From Cyclina sinensis (taxonomy: Eukaryota; Mollusca; Bivalvia; Venerida; Veneridae): 64,000 nt of DNA. A program made the position numbers and the translations under genes. The notes under the pieces are model-generated. The model ran no database searches and was not told the DNA's origin. It was given only the letters and a program-made list of their open reading frames with translations. Position 1 is the stretch's first letter; each line of letters opens with the position of its first letter. Of the stretch, positions 44,101 to 56,100 are shown in pieces. The stretch covers positions 27,690,550 to 27,754,549 of the forward strand of contig JAAONU010000001.1 in NCBI GenBank assembly GCA_012932295.1, in the 5' to 3' direction.

Positions 44101-47100
44101 CAGAGGTCAAGGTCACATTCAGGGGCATATGTCAGTTCACAGTGACAGGTCTTGTTCTAAATTTGCTCAAAGGTTTCAACCCATTGCCATAGGCTGCACA
44201 TAAGCTTAAAAAGGGAAATTATACAACAGACATTTGGTTTTGAACAGCAAGGCTTTTTTCAACCTAATTTCATAGGAATGTTCATTATATATCAACCTAT
44301 TGAAATCGCTCAAATGGTTCCACTCCATTGCATAAAATGGCTTCCAAAGCTAAAGATAGATTTTTGTCAACATTTTGCATCAAATGACATCCCCTGACAA
44401 GCTGCTAGTTCAAAATTGGCTCTGCTTCATGGGTCTTATTTGTATAAAAAATGAGATCTTTGAAAATCTCCAATTAAAAAATGTAACATTGCTTTTAACT
44501 TTTGACTTTTGCTTTTAGCAGACCCACAGCCAAAGTACTCAAGTGAGCTATCCAGGGCCATCATTGCCTTTTTGTTTCTGTTTTACCCCTTTCTCCCCAG
44601 TGTTGTTTACATGTCACAGCTTCATGGAATAGACACTGTCAAGAATTCGTTGTATAACCCAGACATTCTTGAATTCCTTGAAGATAATGAAGTTCTAGAA
44701 TCTAGCAGGATCAATGTAATTTGTATGAACAAAGACATTCTCAATCCTCATTACATGCCATTTGACTGGAGGAGTTGGTGTTTAAAGAAACAGACAGACA
44801 AATGAATGGACAGATAAATGAGGTATGATTGGGAAATGTTAATTTTCTGTTACAGGTTAGATCCAATACATGAAGATCACCATCAGGAGAAAAACCTGGA
44901 CAGTGCATGGAAAAATGATGTAAGATAGCACTTGGCTTGATCTGTCAGAACCTTTTTTTTTGTATTTTCTGAGTACATAATAACTTAGTGATGAAAGAAT
45001 CTCTGTGTAGATAACAGATTTGAAATGATTAATCTAGTGCTTTTCTTTATTTTTACTCCTAATATTTTGTATAACCATTTTTATGCTCCAAGAAGGGAGA
45101 GCATATTTTTGATGACTTGTCTGTCCGTCTGTTCATCTGTCTGACCAATTTTTGACTGCAGATAATCAATGAAGGGATTTACTTTGAACTTCATACAATG
45201 ATAAAAGAACCATAACTATTGTTGTCTAGGTTTCTCATTACCTCCCTTCTGTACATTTTACAAGTCTGGGGCATAACTCTAAACATTTCAAGGGATTTAG
45301 TTGATACTGGGCACATTGATAGAGGGGAGTGGCAGGAAAAGCAGTGTCCATGAACTATAACTGTAGCTGCCCCAATTTTTGAGTTGTGTCCCTTCATACT
45401 TCATGTTGATAATGTTATAATGCTTGAGCTAAGCATGTTTCTGAAATTATAAAAAGAATTTAGTTAATACAGAGTGTGTACATGAAGTGCAGTGTTAAAT
45501 AATAATAACTCTGCCTTGCCCATTTTTCAGTTATCTAAATGATCAAAAGGATTAAAACTACAACACAAAGGGCATAGATATTTTGCATGGACCCTCATCT
45601 AGGAACCTTCTACCAAAATTATTCAAATTATACCCCTGAGGTCAAACTTGGCTCCACCTCTCCTATTTGTATAGACTATGAAATCTTTGAAAACCTTAGA
45701 TTTTTGGTATGTAAATTGTAGAGCTTTCCTCTGTAAAGATTGTACAGATTATTTTCTTAGGGTCAGTTGTTTCAAATAACATTGTTCAGGGTAAATTTAA
45801 AAAAACCTTTCCGTCTAAAATGTTATGCCCTATCACTTAGATATTTTGTATGTAGCATTATTTAATAGACATTCACCAGATTTGATCAAATTAATATGTC
45901 TCTTGGGTCAAAAATAGCCTTGCAAGAATTTACAATGACCCCTTTTACTTGCTAAGCCTTCAGTCCTGTGACCAAAGAGAGTGTTGGGGTATTCATCACA
46001 TCTGTGACAAGCCCTAGTTTTACATTGGGTTGTGAAAGATAAACTTTGAAAAATTATTTGTACATACAATATTGATTCTTTAAAAATCTTTTTGTCAGGA
46101 ACTGTAAGCTTTAGACCTTAGATATTTGGTATGTAGTATCGTATAGCTGACTGCTACAAACATTATTGAAATTATTTCCTTTAGGTGAAGATTGACCCTG
46201 CCCATGAATTGGGGGTGCACCTGAATAACATTGGGTTTTATGAAAAAATATCTGAAAGTATTCTTGTCTGAAACCTTTAGACCTAGACCTAAAAGTTATG
46301 TTTTGTAGCATCCTTTAGCAAACCACTACCATAGTCATTAAAATTTTGTTTCTATGGTCAATACTTGCCCAGCCATAGGGGTCCTAATGATGTTGGATAC
46401 AAAATCTTTCAAGACCTTCTTATAAAAATTATACCCCTTAGAATTTACAAAGATTGTTCACCCTGGAGTTAAAAATTACCTTGCTTTGGGTAGGGAGGGA
46501 GGATCAAATAATTTATAAAGACTTATTTAAGAAAACGGATCATTCACTGAATAATTATTAAGGAATCTTCATGTACACATATTTAGCTAAGTGCTTGTCC
46601 TCTCTGCGACAAAAACTTTTACTTTGACCTTGTGAACTACTTTCTTAGTTTGCAGTTTAGTATGAAGGTTTGAAATATACTTACAGTTTCGCATTCACAT
46701 TTTAACTTAGACCTTACACACCATTGACCTTGACCTGCTTATCTACTGTTTTCCTTTAGAAGCTACAGAATGAATATTTGAACTATACTTATTATTTGCA
46801 TATAGATTTAAACTTTGACCTTAGCCAACATTGACCTTGACCTATTGACATACTGTTTTGTTCATGCAGCTACAGTTATGAAATTTGAACTGAACTGATA
46901 ATTTTGACATTAGCTGACATTGACCTTGACCTACTGACCTGCTTTCTTGTTTTTTGTAGCTGCATTCTTTTGAACTTTATTTATAATTTTGCATGATTTT
47001 GCATATTTCAACTTTGAATTTAGCTGACCCTGACTTTGTACTACTGACCTTACTGTTTTTGAAGCAGTGTCTATGAAATTCTGACCAGATGTACAATTTT

Positions 47101-50100
47101 GCATGTTGATTTCAACTTCAACATGGGTGGACTTACTTTGATTCATTCATTGGCCTTTCTGTTTCAACTTTTGGTACTCAGGTAAGCGATACAGGGCCAT
47201 TTTTGCCCTCTTGTTAAGGATGTATTTATTTCTAGATAGAATTCTTTAACCAGATTAGAAAAATCAATGCACCTGATTCTTGTTTTAGTTACAATCTGAA
47301 AAAATTGGAGCATAATGTAAATATATCCATTAAGTGTAACATAAAAAATATTGTTTGTTTTATTTTAGAAGAGATTTAAATCTTAAAGGCAGATTTTCCA
47401 GTGGCTGCAAATTGTTGGTAATATTTCGCAGTGGTATTCATACTGAAAAGAATTTTTATGCCTGAACACCTTAAGTCTTAAACTATCAGCAACACTTTCT
47501 TTCACATATCAGTAATGACAGAAGGTAAATATTCCAAGAGATACAACCTATTATTGATACATATCAGTCAGCTTCTAAGGCTTATTAGATTTCATGTTTA
47601 TCTTGGTTCAGGGATGGTGATGTCCATCACAAGACCATGTTCTTACTTATCTTTTGTTGATAGCATGCATGTCTTGACTACTTTTAGTTGAAGTTATAGA
47701 ATTTTCACAACAGAGATTTAAACCAAACTCCAGGCAAAGCTATTATCAAAATGTCACTTTAATTATTGTACTCCAACAACCTACTGGTTGGGGTTATACT
47801 GGAGTCACTTTTTCTGTCAGTCAGTGAGGCGGGTGGTTCATCTGTCCATAAAAATTGTCTGGGCTCAAACTTCACTGTAATTGCAGGATTTTCAAATAAC
47901 TTGGCACAAATATTTGTCATGATGAGACAGCATGTACTGTTCAAGAACTATGCTTCTATTCAAAAGGTCAAGGTCATGCATAGAGGTCAAAGATCTCAAT
48001 TGAGTCCTGCTTTGTTTGACCGTGCTAACTTCCCCATGGATCAAGGAATACTCAAAAGACTTAGCAAAAATGTTTGCCTTGTTTAGATGGTGTGACATGC
48101 ACCTGAAAGGTGAAGGTCATACTTACAGGTCAAAGGTAGAAATTAAAAGCTGCTTTGTTTGTCAAAGCTCAAACATCACCATGAATTGTGGAATACTCTA
48201 ATAACTTAGCACCAATGCTAACCAAATAGAGACAATGTTTTGCATACAACTACCAGGCACTTATCTCAAAGGTCAAGGTCACACTTGAAGGTCATCCATA
48301 TTTTCCTGTCAGGGCTGTAAGTTTGTCATGCATGAAGGGATTTTGAAATAATTTGGCAGAAATGTTAATGTCATCACAGCCATAAAGTAATAACATGTCA
48401 TACCAATGTTTACAATTCAGTCTTTTATAACCAAACTCCCAACAAACAATTAATTGTGCATTTACATTTGCAACTGCATTAATGTTTCTCAACAGTAGTA
48501 TAAAGGAAAAATTTCTCAGGGTTGAAATTTATCAGAGTTTTTCAGTCTGTTTTCCTTACATTTTTGTGACCCATCATTTAGTTCTTACTTGACATAAATT
48601 CTTCTTTTTCTTCTGTGGAGGCAATATTGTGGTGGTTTTAATCACATTCAGTGATAGCTTTAGTTAAGGCAGTAAAAGGTAAAAGCTCTGGTTGAACATA
48701 AATTAGAATTTTTAAATTTTGATTGGCTTAAAAAACAGAATAAAGTTTCAAATGGACCAGTCAAGATACTGGTTAAAGCAACAAAGTGGGTGAAATTCAG
48801 CTCAAATTCAAAAAAACTAGTCTTAAGTCACATTTTAATTGGAAACTTTTGTATGAGAGAAGTATTGTGATTGTGCAGTGACATTTGAGTTCTTATTGCC
48901 TGAAGTCTGCTACTAAACAATGGTAGATGAAACATTTCAGACCAAAGCAATGTATAGATACAGTTTTAAGACAAATTTATCTCAGTGTCAAGACAATTGA
49001 TTACTTAACACACAGTTTTAACTTCAGTAATGCGTTGAGAAAATTTGGATCTATGATTGCCTGTTAAGCTGATGTTTATTTTGTCCTTTCTCATAAGAGT
49101 GTACATGCTTTTCCTCAGTGGTGCTGCTGCTGTCCTAGAAGCTCAAAGTGAAATCATCTTGAAGATCACAAACCTAAGGTTAAAATCTCTTTTGTGATTA
49201 GAAGAAAGACTAGTTTAGACATGTTTTCTTGCTTTGAGCACACTGCAAAAATTCATTAAGCGCTGTATTTCTACATTTCACCCAAAACAGCAGTGGTTTT
49301 GTGCTAAAAGCTTACAAACTGAAAATTAAATGGTTATGTTTACTTCAACTGATAAATAGCTTGTTAAACAGTAAATCAATTTAGAACCCTATATACTGCA
49401 AAATAAAAATACACTGAGAGAAATAGAAGATTTTGGATGGGAAAATTTAAAAAGATTGTATTGTTATAGCAGTAACTTTGTGAAAGATTGTGTTGTATGG
49501 TCAGAATGACTTGCTTTGATTGATGCTGTGTGCAGTGTCTAACTAAATATAAAACTTAGGCTGTTCTCTAGGCTGGAAGTCTAGTATCATTTACCACAAA
49601 GGGTCTGCATTACAAGGTTATGGTCAACACTGCTCTTTCTTCAGTTGTTTGATGTTGAGATTTTTTTTTCAAATTAATAAAACCTAAAAGCAATTATTAT
49701 TTCATACATGTGATAACTTCGGTAACTCACAACTGGATTTTCAGCTGGATTTTTAGCTTGAAAACTGGAATTTTTTTATCGACTTGTTTTCGCAAAAAGA
49801 AAGACAAGAAGAACAGAAAAGAAAACTAATAAAGTATTTTTGTTAATACATAGAGGTTGCACCACATGCAAAAGGCATAATCTGTTCCCTTAGCACACTT
49901 TCCTGTCCATTTACATTCAGATTCCCACTGATGATAGAATCTTTTTTTCTTGTGTTTTGAATTTTAGCTTTTGGACCTGAGTGCTTAAACAGATCCCATT
50001 TTGTGAAAAGTCTGGGATGTGTTTCCAGTTTCACCAGAATTTTTTTAACAAAATTACAAATGATTTTAAGATGTAAATTATGTTGATTCATTATAATTGT

Positions 50101-53100
50101 TGCTTTCAAAAGTAACCACGCCAGAAATATTTAAGTCTTAGAGAAAAGGAAACTTTTTCAATGAAAAACTGGTACTTATAATTAAATAATGAACACTTAT
50201 CTTAATCAACCAATTGAATGCTGTAAGATTGCCATATAAAGAGTCTCCAAGACACTGTTTTCTGTAAATATTAAAATACGGCGGGGTCACGGAAATATAT
50301 GTCAAACGGAACTTATCCGAGATTTTCACTCGCTGCCTTATGTTTAATGAACTAAATATTTGCTGAAATTGGTTTCCTATAATTTGTTAAGCATGTCTTA
50401 AAACTACTTGTCCTTTTCTTATAAATAAATCCGAGAATTAAAACAAAAATACCAAAAAGTATTTTAGTCATTTCCTTACACTGTTTAAAAGGTAATGCAT
50501 TGTTGTTTAACCGCTTGCCTTTAAAATTTAGCATTCAATTAATTTGTTAAGTTGTACACAACAACTTTCTACTGCGTGTACATCCCCAATCGAATTATAT
50601 TGACCCAATTCAACACCCGTTGATGGCTAAATGTGTTAATTGTGTATCAAGTGTCAACACAGGATTAATTCAATGAAAGTAGTAAAATGCGCCCTGATTG
50701 GTCAATGCTTTGAAGGTAGTATATATTGATCGCCGTTTCCAAGTATAAGCTCCGCCCATAACCGGAGCTGAGCAAATTATTGACGTCGGCAGATGAAAGA
50801 TTTTTTTCTTCTTGATTTTAGTAACGGAAATTTTTAATTAATACCGGGATAGCTGGAATTGATGTGGAATAACGGGACTTTCTTAAATCCCGCCGCGCAG
50901 GGATATCACATGTATGTTATTTCTAGTTCATGTACAAAATAGGCCTTGGTTGATCAGTTTCTTTTATTGCACTTAAACATATGACCTCCACAGGGTGTGA
51001 TGCACAGTGCTTATTATTAAAACTGAAAGGTTGTTTAAACCAGGAAATGAATTATATTGATGATCAGTTGATTTGACAAGTACCTGGCAGTAGTGCTACA
51101 AACATTAACTCTGATGTTGTCATATATGAACAGGGCAAAGCTTACTCTGACCTTCCACCAAGTACCTACTAGAGATCACTGTTCAGAAAAAAATCTGAAA
51201 TTGCTGGCTTGATCTAATTTAACTCTTGCTTTTCTCTTATTAAAAATTATGAACAATTGATCATCACTGACAACTAATATTGAATTATTTATATTAAGTT
51301 AGTTGTTAACATTGCGAAAAAAAATATTATGTTCAAAGTGAAAGTTAAAAATTGAAGTAGCGCAAAATCCATGATGTTATAATTTTTAAATACCAGTTAA
51401 CATTATCAATTGACTAGTTGTCAATCAAGCTCACTTAATGAGTTAATCAGTTAACTTGTGATAATTGCCTCGGGACAATGGTCACAGTGGCAATTTTCTG
51501 GGTTTATGATAGTTGTGAACGACCAAAATTAGGGACTGATTGGGATTTATGTGAGAAATTTTGTTGTTTTAATAATAAGTATACTTAGATTTCATTTTTA
51601 AGGAGTTTTGGACATAATCTTCATGGTAAATGACTTAATGGAAAGAAGTTGTAGAATTGATCTTTTCAGAAACTTTAATTTTTTGTGTGATTGCAGCCAA
51701 AATTAATGTCTTCACCTTTTCAACTCATCAAGCGACAAACACTGCATAGTAACCGTCGTAAAATACACTGGACAAGGTTTCTTACTAGATATGATTTGAT
51801 ATAACAGGTGTGATTACATTATAGTTCCAAAAGCTTTAACAGATTATTCTTAGAACATTTATGGCAAAAAGAAAATCTGTCCAGTGTATGCACCTTACAG
51901 AATTTCTCTCCTAACTTTTTGTCTTTCCTCCTGAATCTTTAGACTTTGCTCAAAAAGTTTTCTTTTGGGTGTAGGGAAGGTAAATAAATTTTATTAAGGA
52001 CTTTTTTTATTTCTTTATTAAGGACTTTTTTTATTTCTAATTTTGGCTTGCTAGAAACTTGTGTCAGAATTAGTGCATAAACTAATTAAGCTATTTGGGT
52101 TTTCTGGCTTGATTTCTTTACAGACTAACCCCGATTCTGCACGGGCTGATGCCGGAGGTGAGAGTGAAGGTAGAAATTCACAAGTAAAGGTCGGTCAATA
52201 AGCCCATGTCACTGTGTATTGAAGGGTTATTGATTTTAAAATCTGTTAGTAGTGTCCTAAGAATAAGAGCTGACATTGAATACTTACAAGTCAGAGTTAG
52301 TTTGTAATTTAGTTTTTAGAGTGGTCCAGCTTACCTGTAAAATGTGTAACTACATGTAGACACATTACTCTGTATTTAACAAATCTCGCATCTATTTATT
52401 CACCAGGTTTTCAATGAAAACAGGTTATTGTAATGCTGAAGTTGGCGGGCAGGCAGGCGTCAACTTTTGTTTCCACTCAATAACTTGAGTTTGCTTTGGC
52501 CTGTTGACACCAAACTTGGTGTGTGGGTAGCTTATATCAAGAGGCAGCTTGGGATTGCTACCCAGGTGTCTGTGATCAAGGTCAAGGTCATTATTGCAAA
52601 AAATAGATATTCAGTTTCCGCTCAATAACTTGAGTTTGCTTTGGCCTATTGATGCCAAACTTGGTTTGTGGGTAGCTTATATCAAGAGGCAGCTTGGGAT
52701 TGCTACCCAGATGTCTGTGATCAAGGTCAAGGTCACTGTTGCTAAAAATAGAAATTCAGTTTCCTCTCAATAACTTGAGTTTGCTGTGGCCTATTGATGC
52801 CAAACTTGGTGTATGGGTAGCTTATATCAAGAGGCAGCTTGGGATTGCTACCCAGATGTCTGTGATCAAGGTCAAGGTCACTGTTGCTGAAAATGGAAAT
52901 TCGGTTTCCATGTAATTACTTCAGTTTGCTGAGACCTATTGAGTGACCACAAGATAGTATGGGCAGCTATATAATTTATCAAGTACATCAATACGGCACA
53001 TGTATTATTATTAAGAATTTCTAGCTGGGTTTGTTCCTGCCACTACACAAACATGTATGGGTCAGTAATTTGCATATGGGGCAAAAATGGGACTGAAATT

Positions 53101-56100
53101 ACTGACCCCTTATATGTCTGTGTAGGGTCAGAAATAAGCCCAATAATTGATTTGTTTCATCAACCACTTTTCCCAATCATTTATTTATTGCAGTGTTTCA
53201 CCCTTTCCTTTGTACTAAACCTATATGGATTTCTACTAACCCTACATAGATCACTATCTGCATGCAACAATAACAGCATCATATTTTCTTCACTGCCATA
53301 TAATAATAATAATAATAATAATAACGACTTTATTTATTGTGGATAACATAATTGCATGAAGTACAATTTTCATTATGGTCCACATAACTATTTACACATA
53401 TTTACATATATATAAGTACAATCAAATAATAGAAATATGTATTAACAAATGGCAATGAGTAGCAATAATATTGAAACAAACATAGTAATAAGATTTATGT
53501 TTTACTATAAAATAACAGTTATGAAATAATTTAAACATTTTTTATATCAATAAGTCTGACAAAATGATCATTAAAATTCTTACATTCTTGCATTTGAAAA
53601 TTTCCATGATAAATACATCTTTTTGAAGGCGGTGATATTTTCCGCTTGTCGTATAGAGAGAGGGATTTCATTCCAGATTTTTGGCCCTGAGTAGGATATA
53701 CATTTTCTAAAAAATTCCAGATTGGACTTTGGTACTTCTATTTCTTCCTAATTCCTGTCACATCAATACTTGGTCAGTTAAAACCTGGTTTCGTTGCATT
53801 GCGGCGCTTCTTGTACTTCAAATGGTATGATTTCAGAATTCAGTTTAAACTGACTTTTCCAGGAAAACAAGTTAGATTTTACTATATACTTACTAGAGAG
53901 AAATTTAAAGATTTAGCATTTGAATAAGCTTTTATTAAATTTCACTGAAACAGACATTTGATAATTTATGAAACGAAGATTTTTTCTAATTTCCATTCAG
54001 TGCTATATTTCTCAATATCTTCTAACTACTGAGGGATGAACATTTTTTCACATCCTAACCAGTGCACAGGTCTTCACCCTAATATGTTACATAACTGTGA
54101 ATACCTTTTTAGCTCACATGAGCATGTGCTCAAGGTGAGCTTTTAAAATCTCCCTTTGTGTGGCATGTGTATGAAGGTGTGCATTGTCCTTTTTTTTCCT
54201 TTAAACAACATTTCCTCTTGAATCACCAGGTTTTACGTTGATAAAACTATGTTGGGATGTTTCTTGCATGAAGCTCTACCAAAGATGTTTAAAGAATTAG
54301 ATTCCATCAAGAACTCTGGTTGCTAGGATTATGCACCTAAGATCTTAAATGGGCCCATCCTGGGGGTCATTTGATTTAAAAAAGGCATATAGAGGGAAAA
54401 CTTTGAAGATCTTCTTCAATGAAACTGCTATAGCTAGGGCTTTACTATTTTGCATGGAGCATCATGTAGATGTCCTCTACCAAGATTGTTCAAATTATGC
54501 TCTGTGGGTCAGAATTGACCCCGCCACCCTGAGGGTCACTTTGTTAAAATTTTTATAGACTTGCATAGGAAAAAACTTTAAAAAATCATCTTGTCAGAAA
54601 TTGCAAGGCCTAGTGTTAAGATAATTGATGTGTAGAACTCTAGCAATTTTATTCAAATCTTGGCCCTGTTGTGAAAATTTGCCCTGCCCCTTGAGGCACC
54701 AGGGCTTAAAATAGACTTTTCAAGTTTTTGGTCTAGAGCCTTTACTTATTGACAGATATCTTTGATATTTGCTATATAGGCACCTTGCATGATTGTCTGT
54801 CGTTCTTTGAGGTCAAGGTAAATGCCACAGAGGCTAAAACTAGATTTTTCTACTTTTCCTAATAGAGTCTTCATAAATTGACTGATATCTTAGATATTTG
54901 GAATTTACGTAACTTGTAATGGTTTCTACCCTTGAGTTAGGATTGAGGTTGCTAGGATCAATGTCAAGGTCACTGAGGCTAAAATTTTATTTTGTACTTT
55001 TTTTCATAGAGTCTTTATTTATTGACTGATATTTCAGATACCTTGTATATAGACAACTTGCATGGTCTTTTACCATTTACTGGGGTCATGGTAACTGAGG
55101 CTTAAAATAAAATTTTGTACTTTTCACCATAGAGGTTTTATTTATTGACCAATATCTTAGATAACTTGGTCAATGTCTAGGTCACTGAGGCTTAAAAACA
55201 GATATATCTACTTTATATCATAGACCCTTTATTTGTTGACTGATATTTTGTATATAGACACCTTGACTGAACCTCAACCCTTCACTGGGGTCAAGGTCAC
55301 CTGGGCTTAAAATAGATTTTTCTACTTTACCTTATAGAGCTTGCATTTATTGACCGATATCTTTGATATTTGATATATAGGTTCCTTGCATGAACCTCTA
55401 TCTTTAGGTGAAGTTTAAGGTCACTTGGTCAAGGTCATCAAAGCTAATAATAGAAATTTCTGCTTTTTCATAGAGCCTTTATTATTTGACTGATATTTTA
55501 GATATTTGGTTTATATGCACATTCCATCGTCACACTAAGTACGTAGGTTTGTCATGATCAGTAGATGACAACTATCATTTTTCAAGTCATTGGGTCAAAG
55601 GTCAAGGGTCACAGTTACCTTGGAAAGCAAAAAGGTTTCCGATGAATAAGTGTAGAACACTTGGGCCCATGTTCCTCAAACTGTATATAAGTTGTTCATG
55701 ACTTGTAGATAAGCCCTTTAGTTTTTCAGGTCACCTGATCAAAGGCCATGGTCAGTGTCCTTGAATAGCAAAATGTTTTCCTATCAATAACTGTAGAACT
55801 CTTGGTCCCAGCTTCTCAAAACTTCATTGCTGCCTCTAGGGATGAGGGTTAGGGGGGCATATATGTTACAAACATCTCTTGTTATTTAATGTTTTCTTTA
55901 GATTTTGTAAAAAAAAAAAAAAGGGGTAAGAAAGGTAGAGTTGATTTGTTACCTCTTTCTATTAAGCAGTCAAATTGAATCATATAATGTTCTATTTCCT
56001 ATGAGTTTTAGCAAATCACAAGGCATTTCTGAATGTGCTCAATTACAAAATGTATTTGTTTCATGATGTTTGATGTATGAGTATGTTTCTGTTTTCTCCT

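Noticed and set aside
53053..53346. 97-codon + strand ORF ending in an Asn run
   Set aside because: The Asn run is the AAT microsatellite tail of the minus-strand LINE, and the rest overlaps its flank without coding character.
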